From: Actinomycetes bacterium | GTDB lineage: Bacteria; Actinomycetota; Acidimicrobiia; Acidimicrobiales; RAAP-2 | Length of the DNA: 10,026 nucleotides | Direction of reading: 5' to 3' | NCBI GenBank assembly: GCA_025352305.1 | Contig: JANXTQ010000033.1 | Span: 1 to 10,026 of the forward strand | Made by a program: the position numbers and the translations under genes | Part shown: in pieces, positions 1-7,699 of the stretch | How the letters are laid out: every line of letters begins with the position of its first letter | Position numbering within the stretch: position 1 is the stretch's first letter | Notes under the pieces: model-generated | The model's database searches: none | The model's input: only the letters and a program-made list of their open reading frames with translations | What the model was told of the DNA's origin: nothing

Positions 1-861
1 CTCAACCAACTTTTGTCGAATAATTGGATCGTGACTTCGCCCGCGCGACTTGGCCAGCTCAAATAGTCGGTCCAGCTCAGTTCGAAACATGATCGGAAAG
101 GTCGCGGCGGCTTCGCCTCGTTCGTAGCCCAGCAGCGTCATCGCCACGGCCCAACCACCATTTACGGCGCCCACGACATTTGACTTATCGGTTCGAGCAT
201 TCGTGAAAAATATTTCGTTGAACTCCGAATCGCCGGTCATCATCTTGATCGGTCGAACCTCAACACCCGTTTGATCCATGGGCACGAGAAGAAACGAAAT
301 TCCCTTGTGCTTAGGCACGTCGGGTTCGGTTCGCGCGAGCACGAATATCCAATTGGCGAGGTGACCGGCTGACGTCCAGATCTTCTGTCCGTTGATGACC
401 CATTCGTCACCATCCAACTCGGCCCGAGTCGCAACGTTGGCGAGGTCGGATCCCGCGTTGGGTTCGCTGTAGCCCTGGCACCAACGATCGTCCCCGGAGA
501 GAATTCGCGGCAAGAAGTGAGACTTTTGCTCCTCACTGCCCCACTGCAAAATCGTGTTGCCCACCATCTGTATCCCGAAGGTGTCGTTTTCGGTAGCGAG
601 TGGAACCCCAGCTCGATAGAACTCTTCGGCCAACACGACCTGTTCGAGTTCGCTGAGCCCGGCGCCGCCGTACTGCTGTGGCCACGAGGCAGCAAGCAGA
701 CCGTGCGCGTGAAGAGTGCGGCGCCACTGTTGAGCGAACTCGCGCGCATTGGGGGCGCTGAGTGCTCCCATGCCAGTCCAGCTAGCGGGCAAATTTTCAG
801 AGAGAAATGACTTGATCGTCAATCGGTACTGTTCGGCTTCGGGGGGATACGTCGTGTCCAT
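1..861 (-). CDS. Acyl-CoA dehydrogenase (N-terminal 287 residues; continues past left edge)
   Basis: Flavoenzyme that would oxidise an acyl-CoA thioester to the 2,3-enoyl-CoA, passing electrons to ETF; cytoplasmic, in fatty-acid, sterol or branched-acid breakdown. The frame is open from the ATG at 861 to base 1. Visible in order: an N-terminal helical domain (about 1-125, with FLSENLP at 19-25 and [12 protein letters not shown] at 59-70), the beta-barrel domain with the FAD/substrate segment [11 protein letters not shown] (131-141) and [12 protein letters not shown] (156-167), and the start of the C-terminal helical domain with LGYERG (244-249). Glu247 lies where isovaleryl-CoA-dehydrogenase-type members carry the catalytic base; this alignment is by eye. 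About 100 or more C-terminal residues are missing, so substrate class cannot be given. The start fits the family, whose members begin shortly before a PEAE..R-like helix. No Shine-Dalgarno site precedes it. Confidence 0.93.
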   Translation of the reverse strand, partial: MDTTYPPEAEQYRLTIKSFLSENLPASWTGMGALSAPNAREFAQQWRRTLHAHGLLAASWPQQYGGAGLSELEQVVLAEEFYRAGVPLATENDTFGIQMVGNTILQWGSEEQKSHFLPRILSGDDRWCQGYSEPNAGSDLANVATRAELDGDEWVINGQKIWTSAGHLANWIFVLARTEPDVPKHKGISFLLVPMDQTGVEVRPIKMMTGDSEFNEIFFTNARTDKSNVVGAVNGGWAVAMTLLGYERGEAAATFPIMFRTELDRLFELAKSRGRSHDPIIRQKLVE

Positions 862-868
862 ACGGAGG

Positions 869-874
869 ACACTA
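869..874 (-). promoter_or_regulatory. Possible -10 box for a leaderless acyl-CoA dehydrogenase mRNA
   Basis: On the minus strand TAGTGT (TAnnnT) ends 7 nt before the ATG at 861, placing a transcription start at or next to the A of the ATG. No Shine-Dalgarno sequence lies before this ATG. This is the arrangement of leaderless genes, which are common in actinobacteria. No good -35 hexamer is seen, and a TAnnnT match at one of two or three allowed spacings arises by chance in roughly one percent of cases. Confidence 0.3.
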
Positions 875-1023
875 CGACGCGATGCGGAACGTGCTGAGTT
901 GAGTAGCCGACGTGAATTGCGATTTTCACAGAACGTCCATCATGGGCGATCAGTCCATCGCCTCAGCAGGTGGGTCGGATTGCCCCAAAAATTGGACCAC
1001 TGAACGGGGTCATGCTCACAGAG

Positions 1024-1097
1024 TGGGGGCGGTGGGATTCGAACCCACACTGGAGGCGGTTTAAGCGCCCTGCCTCTGCCGATTGGGCTACGCCCCC
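1024..1097 (-). tRNA. tRNA with anticodon UAA, short variable loop (nominally tRNA-Leu)
   Basis: Folds by eye into a complete 74-nt class I cloverleaf: 7-bp acceptor stem GGGGGCG/CGCCCCC, T8 A9, D-arm with 3 bp (GCC/GGC) and GG in the loop, anticodon stem GGGCG/CGCCT, loop CTTAAAC, a 5-nt variable loop CCAGT, T-arm GTGGG-TTCGAAT-CCCAC and discriminator A73. The anticodon UAA (1061-1063) reads UUA, a leucine codon. No CCA is encoded. Bacterial leucine tRNAs are normally class II with a long variable arm, so this molecule is atypical for its anticodon; A73 does agree with leucine identity. UUA codons are used in neighbouring genes (for example codons 52 and 150 of the NlpC/P60 gene). It is transcribed divergently from that gene. 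Confidence 0.93.
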
Positions 1098-1133
1098 CAG
1101 ACATTCGGTGAAACAGCCAAAGTACTCGGAAAT

Positions 1134-1149
1134 TTACTTTTCTAAGTAA
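1134..1149. repeat. Perfect 6-bp inverted repeat in the tRNA / NlpC-P60 divergent interval
   Basis: TTACTT, a 4-nt spacer TTCT, then AAGTAA. The right arm is part of CTAAGTAAG (1142-1150), which recurs with one change as CTTAGTAAG at 1170-1178, 28 bp downstream. The interval is AT-rich compared with the flanking genes. It could be an operator or simply part of two back-to-back promoters; a 6-bp stem is weak evidence alone. No T-run follows that would make it an intrinsic terminator. Confidence 0.35.
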
Positions 1150-1174
1150 GGAGTAAAAATCACTTCCCGCTTAG

Positions 1175-1180
1175 TAAGAT
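1175..1180 (+). promoter_or_regulatory. Possible -10 box for a leaderless NlpC/P60 mRNA
   Basis: TAAGAT (4 of 6 matches to TATAAT) ends 6 nt before the GTG at 1187, so transcription would start at about the first base of the start codon. The only Shine-Dalgarno-like sequence, AAGGAG at 1148-1153, lies 33 nt from that GTG, too far to serve it, and no start codon stands at a suitable distance. No clear -35 element is seen. Confidence 0.4.
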
Positions 1181-1186
1181 CATCTC

Positions 1187-2362
1187 GTGAATCTCGTGCC
1201 TTGTCGGAGCACGGCGACTCTGACTCGGCTGATGGTCTTCGCCGCGGCAGTGGCGCTGATAGCGGTGCTGAACGCGCCGCTGGCTCATGGCACGAACATT
1301 GCTCAGACGCGCGCGCTGATTCAGAAAATCTCGGCGCAGTTAGCCAGTCAAGAAGCTCGAAGCGGAGCGCTCGAATTGAGATTCCTCAAGGTGCAGAGCG
1401 AAGTGAAATCTCTGACGGCGTCGATTGATCAGTTGCGCGTCAAGGCTCATTCAAAGCAACTTGAAATCAAAAAGACGACCAAGCAATTGAATCGGGCGCT
1501 CATCCGCTACTACGTTGACGGTTCGTCTGCGGCGAACTCCATCGCCATATTCGATCAAAACGTCACCAAGTCCGATTCGCGACTGATCTACGAGCGACAG
1601 ATCACTGGCAACCTGCAGAAACTTGAAGCACAGTTAAAGACGCAAGAAACTGCTCTCGATCTCACCGTCTTCTATCAGTCACGTGAACGACTCGCCCGAG
1701 CGCAGGCGGCAACTCAAACCAAGGTGCTCCTCGCCGAAAATAGCGCAACGGTTAAATCGACCCAGGCAACTCTTTCGCAGGTCTCGAGCGAATTGGCATC
1801 AAAGATTATTGGATACGAAATCTACGTTGCCATCATCGCCGCGCGTCACAACGATTCGACGGGCGTATCTAATGCAGTCCTCGCCGCGACCGCCGTGGGC
1901 GGTCAAGCAGCGGGTAACAAGGTGATTGCCGCCGCCGAGGCTGCACGGCCACACAAGACAGTGTCGGGCGGTTCTGCTGGCACTAAAGCGGGCTGGGCGG
2001 CCGTCAATGCGGCACGAAGTCAAATCGGTGTTCCTTACGTTTGGGGCGGCGAATCTCCTGGTCACGGCTTTGATTGTTCCGGGCTGGTCCAATGGGCGTG
2101 GGCGCGGGCGGGTTACTCAATTCCGAGAGTAACGAGCGAGCAGTACCCGGCAATGCGACACGTTCAATTAAGCAAAGTGCAGCCCGGCGACCTGTTGTTC
2201 TATTACAACCTCGATAGCGACTTCACCATCGACCACGTCGTGATGTACGTGGGAAGCGGTCCCTACGGAACGAACACGGTCATCGCCGCCGCCCATACGG
2301 GTACCAACGTTGCCTACGAGCCGCTGTTCACCTACGGTCTTTACGGCGCCGCGCGACCGTAG
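1187..2362 (+). CDS. Secreted NlpC/P60 peptidoglycan endopeptidase with coiled-coil N-terminus (RipA/RipC-like)
   Basis: Predicted cell-wall hydrolase cutting peptide stems of peptidoglycan outside the membrane. The 391-residue product has an N-terminal signal sequence (basic residues up to R14, hydrophobic 15-30, likely cleavage after AHG near 35), long helical segments rich in K/E/Q (about 38-110 and 130-215) likely to form a coiled coil, an Ala/Gly-rich linker (about 225-268) and a C-terminal NlpC/P60 domain (about 269-391). The domain shows PYVWGGESPG (283-292), the nucleophile in FDCSGLVQWAW (Cys297), the general-base region DHVVMYVG (His350) and a third polar residue His370 in AAAHTGT, so the triad looks intact. 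In mycobacterial RipC and similar enzymes the coiled coil is the site of control by FtsEX; this role here is inferred from architecture. GTG is the first start after an in-frame stop at 1175. The GT2 gene follows 11 bp later. Confidence 0.92.
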   Translation: MNLVPCRSTATLTRLMVFAAAVALIAVLNAPLAHGTNIAQTRALIQKISAQLASQEARSGALELRFLKVQSEVKSLTASIDQLRVKAHSKQLEIKKTTKQLNRALIRYYVDGSSAANSIAIFDQNVTKSDSRLIYERQITGNLQKLEAQLKTQETALDLTVFYQSRERLARAQAATQTKVLLAENSATVKSTQATLSQVSSELASKIIGYEIYVAIIAARHNDSTGVSNAVLAATAVGGQAAGNKVIAAAEAARPHKTVSGGSAGTKAGWAAVNAARSQIGVPYVWGGESPGHGFDCSGLVQWAWARAGYSIPRVTSEQYPAMRHVQLSKVQPGDLLFYYNLDSDFTIDHVVMYVGSGPYGTNTVIAAAHTGTNVAYEPLFTYGLYGAARP

Positions 2363-2373
2363 ACTTTTCTTTC

Positions 2374-3306
2374 TTGTCGCTGGAACTCTCGCTCATCATT
2401 CCGGCCCATAACGAGGCCTCACGAATAACGCATGGATACGAGCGACTTCGTCCCGTGCTGTCGAAGTTCGAGGACACTGCATTCGAAGTAATCGTCGTAG
2501 ACGACGGATCGAGTGACGACACCGGGCGATTAGCAGCCACGATCTACGGCGATGTTGCCCAACACTTCGTGGTTCGCCAGGAGAGCAATCGCGGCAAGGG
2601 CGCGGCGGTACGCCTCGGCATTAGTGCCGCCAAGGGCAACAAGGTGATTGTCTGCGACGCCGACATGGCCATCGACCCTGCGCAGATACCGCTCATGATG
2701 GAGGCACTCGGCGACTCACCGATTGCCGCGGGTTCTCGAGCTCTTCACGGGCGAATTCACTATGAGTCACGACTGCGAACGGCGAGTGGAGCGGCCTTCA
2801 ATCGCCTCGTGCGCCGTTATGTGTCGACGAATCTGCGCGATACGCAGTGCGGTTTCAAGGGGTTCCAGTTAGGTGCAGCGCGATTGCTCGGTGCATTTGG
2901 TCTCGTCGACGGCTTCGCTTACGACGTCGAGATGCTCTTTTTGGCCCAGCGCCTGGGTCTCGACGTCACGAGTGTTGCGGTGACCTGGAACGATGTTGCG
3001 GGCTCTTCGGTGCGCGTGCTCGCAGATTCGCGCACGATGCTGCGCGACATTCGTTCCCTTCGTTCAAATCAGTACGAGTGCCCGACGGTGACACTTCGAT
3101 CCGATGTCGACGTGGCCGAGTTGCGCAGTGTGGCCCGAGAATCACGACAAAGCGGACTCGTGATCGCCCACGGTGAAGGTGACTCACTCGTTGCACTACC
3201 GCGCGACGGGGCGTTGGCGGGAATCGAAATCGCTAAACGACTGGGTGGCACATTCGCGCTCTGTGCTCCGGAGAGCTTTGCTGGTCGAAATCTACGAGCG
3301 GTCTAA
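2374..3306 (+). CDS. Family 2 glycosyltransferase, polyprenyl-phosphate sugar synthase (ALG5/DPM1-like) with C-terminal extension
   Basis: Predicted to transfer a hexose from a nucleotide sugar to polyprenyl phosphate at the inner face of the membrane, giving a lipid-linked donor for wall or protein glycosylation. The GT-A fold is clear: LSLIIPAHNEASRI (5-18), VIVVDDGSSDDT (39-50), NRGKGAAVRLG (72-82), metal/nucleotide motif CDADMAIDP (94-102), RLRTASGAAFNRLVRRY (133-149) and RDTQCGFKGF (155-164). This set is typical of the dolichyl-phosphate glucosyltransferase branch; the sugar cannot be read from sequence. No membrane helix is seen. The usual domain ends near IRSLRS (226-231); residues 232-310 form an extra soluble segment I do not recognise. 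The start is TTG at 2374, without a Shine-Dalgarno site, so it is probably translated after the hydrolase gene 11 bp upstream. It converges with the PPOX gene, 24 bp from stop to stop, with no obvious terminator hairpin between. Confidence 0.9.
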   Translation: MSLELSLIIPAHNEASRITHGYERLRPVLSKFEDTAFEVIVVDDGSSDDTGRLAATIYGDVAQHFVVRQESNRGKGAAVRLGISAAKGNKVIVCDADMAIDPAQIPLMMEALGDSPIAAGSRALHGRIHYESRLRTASGAAFNRLVRRYVSTNLRDTQCGFKGFQLGAARLLGAFGLVDGFAYDVEMLFLAQRLGLDVTSVAVTWNDVAGSSVRVLADSRTMLRDIRSLRSNQYECPTVTLRSDVDVAELRSVARESRQSGLVIAHGEGDSLVALPRDGALAGIEIAKRLGGTFALCAPESFAGRNLRAV

Positions 3307-3330
3307 CGCCACAGCACCCCTCGAGAGAGT

Positions 3331-3795
3331 TCAGCGAAAATCCCATCGCCCCGAATGAGTGAAACTCTCGCGTCCGGCCCAACCCGCAGCGCGCCACGCC
3401 AAGATCTTGACCGGAACAACTTCAGTCAGTGCGCCGTACTCTTCAATGTCATAAGTCCAGTCGTACTTTTCGTTGTACGCGCCGATGACCGCTTCATCAA
3501 GAGACTCCGCCACACTGATTGCTTCGACAATGACGACATCGGTTCCACTCTCGAGGTGCACGGTGATGAGCGGATCAACTTCGAGGACGTCGCGCGCGGC
3601 GGGGGTCCCGATACTCAAAAAAAGTCGATCGTCGAGCCATACGCCCCATACCGGACGCGGGTGAGGGTGAGCGGCCGTTCGAGTAGAGACCCAATACAGA
3701 CCGGACGCGGTCAGCTGTTCGTCGACCCACTCCCACTCGAGCGGTTCGTCCTCACTCTCAAGTCCGTAGAAACTAGGGGCGCTCTGTTCTCTCAT
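3331..3795 (-). CDS. Pyridoxamine 5'-phosphate oxidase-fold (PPOX) flavin/F420-binding protein
   Basis: Small split-beta-barrel protein, 154 residues from the ATG at 3795. Core motifs, numbered from this ATG: GLYWVSTRTAAHPHPRPVWG (32-51), WLDDRLFLSIGTPAARDVL (53-71), an ITVHLESGTDVVIVEA strand pair (77-92), NEKYDW (108-113) and C-terminal VVPVKILAWRAAGWAGR (126-142). This layout is that of the actinobacterial PPOX family whose members bind FMN or F420 and reduce or sense small molecules; cofactor and substrate cannot be decided. In-frame alternatives are GTG at 3822 (nine residues longer) and ATG at 3816. The ATG at 3795 is preferred because a TAnnnT box lies 6 nt before it and the extra residues do not resemble the family; this choice is not firm. 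It is the last gene of the minus-strand block. Confidence 0.82.
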   Translation of the reverse strand: MREQSAPSFYGLESEDEPLEWEWVDEQLTASGLYWVSTRTAAHPHPRPVWGVWLDDRLFLSIGTPAARDVLEVDPLITVHLESGTDVVIVEAISVAESLDEAVIGAYNEKYDWTYDIEEYGALTEVVPVKILAWRAAGWAGRESFTHSGRWDFR

Positions 3796-3801
3796 GGGCC
3801 G

Positions 3802-3807
3802 AGCGTA
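3802..3807 (-). promoter_or_regulatory. Possible -10 box before the PPOX gene (leaderless start)
   Basis: TACGCT (TAnnnT) ends 6 nt before the ATG at 3795, the spacing expected if transcription starts on the start codon. No Shine-Dalgarno site precedes any of the three possible starts. If real, this gene would have its own promoter despite sitting behind the acetyltransferase gene. No -35 element is evident and the motif is short. Confidence 0.22.
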
Positions 3808-3855
3808 CCGAAGCATGGGCACTCATCTGCGAATGCAGTGCTGAATCAGTAGGGG

Positions 3856-4479
3856 TCAGTCGCGCGGCAGTAGCCAGTTTGCAACTATTTCAGGAGCGCG
3901 CTCCGCCCACTCTTCGGCCGTGATGGCAAAACGAGCGTGATCTTCCCACGCACCGTCGATCTCTAAGTAGCGCTCGGCGACACCTTCGAAACGCAGTCCC
4001 AACTTGTCCACCACTCGTCGAGACGCAGCATTTCGCGGAATGATGTTGATCTCAATACGGTGCAGGCGAAGTGTTTCAAACGCGTACTGCATCAGGGTTA
4101 CGACGGCCTCGGGGGTGATGTTCTGTCCCGCTAAGGCTTCATCAATCCAGTAGCCAATGAATCCCGATTGCAAGGGCCCACGTTGAATGGACGAGAGCGT
4201 GAGTTCCCCCGCAAAACGTCCGCCCAGGAAAATTCCGAAGCCAAAAGCGGTTCCGAGCTGACGTTCCCGCTCTCGAATGGCGCATCGCCCGACAAAGCTA
4301 CGGCGATCTTCGGCTAAGTGAGTTGAATTAACCGGACGCGGCTCCCACTGTTGAAGCCAATCACGACAGCGGGTGCGAACTTCGAGCCAACCGTCGTAAT
4401 CGTTCTCGCTGAGAGTTCGCAGAATAATTCGCCGGCCGTGCAGGACCAGCGGCGCATACGACATGGTGCGCATGCTCAC
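3856..4479 (-). CDS. GNAT-family N-acetyltransferase, RimJ/RimL type
   Basis: Predicted to move an acetyl group from acetyl-CoA to an amino group, either a protein N-terminus (RimJ/RimL act on ribosomal proteins) or a small molecule. The 207 residues cover one full GNAT domain: an opening strand LVLHGRRIILRTL (11-23), FGFGIFLGGRFAGELTL (79-95), the acetyl-CoA-binding region GYWIDEALAGQNITPEAV (109-126), and the RimJ-type C-terminal block HRIEINIIPRNAASRRVVDK (140-159) followed by LGLRFEGVAERYLEIDG (160-176) and a DHARFAI strand. The pyrophosphate loop reads AGQNIT where the usual form is close to G-x-G-I/Y-A/P-T, a mild departure. The GTG at 4479 is supported by GGTGA four nt upstream (4484-4488); ATGs at 4473 and 4464 are alternatives. 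It lies 44 bp after ppx on the same strand. Confidence 0.88.
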   Translation of the reverse strand: MSMRTMSYAPLVLHGRRIILRTLSENDYDGWLEVRTRCRDWLQQWEPRPVNSTHLAEDRRSFVGRCAIRERERQLGTAFGFGIFLGGRFAGELTLSSIQRGPLQSGFIGYWIDEALAGQNITPEAVVTLMQYAFETLRLHRIEINIIPRNAASRRVVDKLGLRFEGVAERYLEIDGAWEDHARFAITAEEWAERAPEIVANWLLPRD

Positions 4480-4523
4480 GATGTCACCGGAGTCCTCACG
4501 AGGTGCAGGCTATTCGCATCAAC

Positions 4524-5444
4524 TCACGGGGCGACAATCGAAGCAATGAGGCCGTCCAGAATGTCATTTTCTGACGTCAGCAGCGACCGACATCCAAAGC
4601 ATTCCATGACGGCCTGCAGTATGAAGAGGCCACCGACAAGCACATCTTCGCGACCCGCAACCATCCCCGGCCGCTGGAGGCGCTTTTCGGGCAGTTCCGC
4701 GCCGAGCGTTTCTCGCCACCACTTCACCTGCTCAATTGTCACGGTGCGGTGATGAACCGCGTCATGGTCGTAGTGGACCTGGCCGAGATCCAATTGAGCG
4801 AGAGTCGATACGGTTCCGGCGAGTCCAACGAGTCGTACATTTCCCACCAACTCACGAAGCCGGGGTGCTGCAGAGAGCGCACTCGCAATCTGTTCGTCGA
4901 TCAGTGCCCACGCGCGAGTGGCCGCCTCGGCAGTGACGATGCCGGGACCGAGAACACGCTCACTGACGCGCACGCAACCAATTTGCATTGAATGGGCCAC
5001 CAGTTCATTGCCGAGTTGAGTCGCGAGCTCCGTTGAGCCTCCACCAATATCAACAATCATGGTGGGACTCGAGATGGGTTCGAGGTCACCGCTCGCTCCC
5101 AGTAGCGACAGTCGCGCTTCTTCGTCACCACTCAGTAGTGCCACGTCGGCTCCGGTGATTTCAGCCGCGCGTCGAACGAATTCAGCTCCGTTCGACGCGT
5201 CGCGTGCAGCCGATGTCGCCACGAGCCGAGCGCGCTTCACGTCGAACTTCTTCATCAGTTGCGCGTACGACTCCAAGACGGCGAAGTTGCGCTCGAGGGC
5301 CTCAGGAGCCAGAGTTCCCGTCGCGTCCACGCCTTGTCCGAGCCGCGTAATTCTCATTTCACGACACAACGATGTGCCGTGGTCATCAACGATCAAAAGT
5401 CGCGTTGAATTCGTGCCGCAGTCCAGTGCAGCGACGGCGCTCAT
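4524..5444 (-). CDS. ppx: Exopolyphosphatase / pppGpp phosphatase (Ppx/GppA family, short form)
   Basis: Member of the actin-like ASKHA phosphatases that remove terminal phosphate from inorganic polyphosphate or (p)ppGpp. All main motifs are present: first phosphate loop ALDCGTNSTRLLI (6-18), VATSAARDASN (75-85), the catalytic Glu in SGDEEAR (105-111), second phosphate loop DIGGGSTEL (132-140), LAGTVSTLA (208-216), PGMVAGREDVLVGG (259-272) and SENDILDG (291-298). At 306 residues it has only the two-lobed core and lacks the C-terminal HD-like region of the ~500-residue E. coli Ppx and GppA. Short forms next to eno, ftsB and DUF501 are the actinobacterial Ppx1/Ppx2-type arrangement. The ATG overlaps the TGA of the DUF501 gene by 4 bp (ATGA), indicating coupled translation. 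Choice between polyphosphate and alarmone as substrate is open. Confidence 0.93.
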   Translation of the reverse strand: MSAVAALDCGTNSTRLLIVDDHGTSLCREMRITRLGQGVDATGTLAPEALERNFAVLESYAQLMKKFDVKRARLVATSAARDASNGAEFVRRAAEITGADVALLSGDEEARLSLLGASGDLEPISSPTMIVDIGGGSTELATQLGNELVAHSMQIGCVRVSERVLGPGIVTAEAATRAWALIDEQIASALSAAPRLRELVGNVRLVGLAGTVSTLAQLDLGQVHYDHDAVHHRTVTIEQVKWWRETLGAELPEKRLQRPGMVAGREDVLVGGLFILQAVMECFGCRSLLTSENDILDGLIASIVAP

Positions 5445-5923
5445 CGCACGATCTCGAGGATAAATTCGGGAAGCGCCACGCGGGCCGCTATCAACTCACC
5501 GACGGGGTCCTCACCCGTCACGAGAAAGTTAGCGAGGTGAGCATGTAGGCATTTAACGCCCACTCGCGTTCCTCCAACGCCGCCGACGGGGGCAACGAAC
5601 TCCGTATGAACAATGGCGTCGGTGCGCCGACGGGCGTAGCGCTCGTGAGCCAACTCCAATTCAGCGACGTCCGTTAACTCTTCAAAAATGTGCACTCCCG
5701 CTTCGGACTCAATTCGACTCACCGCGTCGTGCAGTTCGCGGTCCACTAGCCAGTAGAGCGTGGGCATGGGAGTCCCGTCGCGCAGGTGGGGCTCATTTTC
5801 AATCACTACGGGTCGCCCGTCCAGGCGTCGAAGGCACACAGCGAATCGACCAGCGGCTTTTCGCCCTAGTAGTTCGCCTACGGCGTCGACGTCGTTCGCA
5901 GACGGATCTTTAAAAGTGCTCAC
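5441..5923 (-). CDS. DUF501 family protein of unknown function
   Basis: 160-residue protein in the same place, between the FtsB-like gene and ppx, as the mycobacterial DUF501 protein. Recognisable family segments are the opening helix DVDAVGELLGR (11-21), LRDGTPMPTLYWLV (45-58), a charged helical stretch ELAHERYARRR (80s to 90s) and a late GVKCLHAHLANFLV motif whose Cys-x-His is a family hallmark. No signal peptide or membrane helix is seen. I choose GTG at 5923 over the in-frame TTG at 5959: the GTG overlaps the FtsB-like stop in a GTGA, matching the next junction, and the family usually starts at this helix. The TTG form would overlap the upstream gene by 40 bp. A second cysteine cluster (HRCPCG-like) that I recall from relatives near residue 28 is reduced here to one Cys. 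No biochemical role can be stated. Confidence 0.88.
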   Translation of the reverse strand: MSTFKDPSANDVDAVGELLGRKAAGRFAVCLRRLDGRPVVIENEPHLRDGTPMPTLYWLVDRELHDAVSRIESEAGVHIFEELTDVAELELAHERYARRRTDAIVHTEFVAPVGGVGGTRVGVKCLHAHLANFLVTGEDPVGELIAARVALPEFILEIVR

Positions 5924-6360
5924 CGCCAAAATTGAAGCGTCCGCATAACGCGAGACCAAAATTGTGTCGAGTGTTTAGTCGTTTCGGGCACGCTCGGATT
6001 GGTCACGAGCAATCCTGATGCATCCGACGGAGCTACGAGCGGTTGATTCGCCGGGTCACCCGTTCGACCCGTTAGCGAACTCGAACCGTTATTCAAAATT
6101 TGAATGAGGCGCTGGCCCGGGGCGACGAGTTGATACTGCTCACGAGCAAGCAGGGTGATTTCCTGGTTACTTGAGAGCAACTTATGCTCGATGGCGAGTT
6201 GTTGGCTCTGACGTTCAATGGTGGAAATCTGGTGCGTCGTAGCGTCGAGTTGAGCGCTTTGAGCGAGCAGCGACGAGAACGGGAACCAGGCGGCAATGAG
6301 CGCAACAGCGCTAATTGCCGTCAACGGCACAATGAATCGATGGGTTCGCGCCGCACTCAT
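5920..6360 (-). CDS. ftsB: FtsB/DivIC-family septum formation protein
   Basis: Bitopic inner-membrane divisome protein thought to act with FtsL and FtsQ in bringing or activating septal peptidoglycan synthases. The 146 residues comprise a short cytoplasmic tail (1-8, with R5 and R8), one membrane helix (about 9-33), a periplasmic coiled coil rich in Q/E/L (about 34-70) and the family signature LAREQYQLVAPGQRLIQIL (71-89). The tail after residue 90 is Ser/Pro/Gly-rich, likely disordered, ending in an aromatic/basic stretch FWSRVMRTLQFWR (134-146). The ATG lies 2 bp after the enolase stop, and its stop overlaps the DUF501 start. The M. tuberculosis gene in the equivalent place is annotated FtsB. 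Assignment rests on topology, signature and synteny. Confidence 0.9.
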   Translation of the reverse strand: MSAARTHRFIVPLTAISAVALIAAWFPFSSLLAQSAQLDATTHQISTIERQSQQLAIEHKLLSSNQEITLLAREQYQLVAPGQRLIQILNNGSSSLTGRTGDPANQPLVAPSDASGLLVTNPSVPETTKHSTQFWSRVMRTLQFWR

Positions 6361-6362
6361 AT

Positions 6363-7673
<1,311 letters not shown>

Positions 7674-7699
7674 TTAGGGGGATGCGCAACGGGTCTAGG

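Noticed and set aside
240..749. Minus-strand 169-codon frame starting at 749.
   Set aside because: It is in a different frame from the acyl-CoA dehydrogenase, whose motifs run continuously from 861 to the edge, and its Ser/Arg/Pro-rich sequence is typical of a shadow frame.
862..1023. Possible terminator after the tRNA (CCAATTTTTGGGG on the minus strand near 990-1002).
   Set aside because: The stem would be 4 bp with the T-run inside the loop, which does not make an intrinsic terminator.
1024..1097. The tRNA might be a suppressor that reads UAA stop codons.
   Set aside because: The anticodon is 5'-UAA-3', which pairs with the codon UUA. Reading stop UAA would need anticodon UUA.
1098..1186. 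A c-di-AMP riboswitch such as those found upstream of some actinobacterial wall hydrolase genes.
   Set aside because: The interval is only 89 bp, shorter than that riboswitch, and shows none of its conserved stems.
3307..3330. Possible bidirectional terminator between the convergent GT2 and PPOX genes.
   Set aside because: Only a 6-bp CTCGAG palindrome is present; no stable hairpin with a T-tract on either strand.
3355..3852. Plus-strand 165-codon frame opposite the PPOX gene.
   Set aside because: Overlaps the PPOX gene almost completely, has no recognisable domain, and the minus-strand product fits a known family.
3651..4341. Ten-base sequence CCGGACGCGG present three times (3651, 3701, 4332).
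   Set aside because: Each copy lies inside coding sequence; two encode a Pro-Arg-Pro-Val peptide by chance and the third is in another frame. No regular spacing or symmetry.
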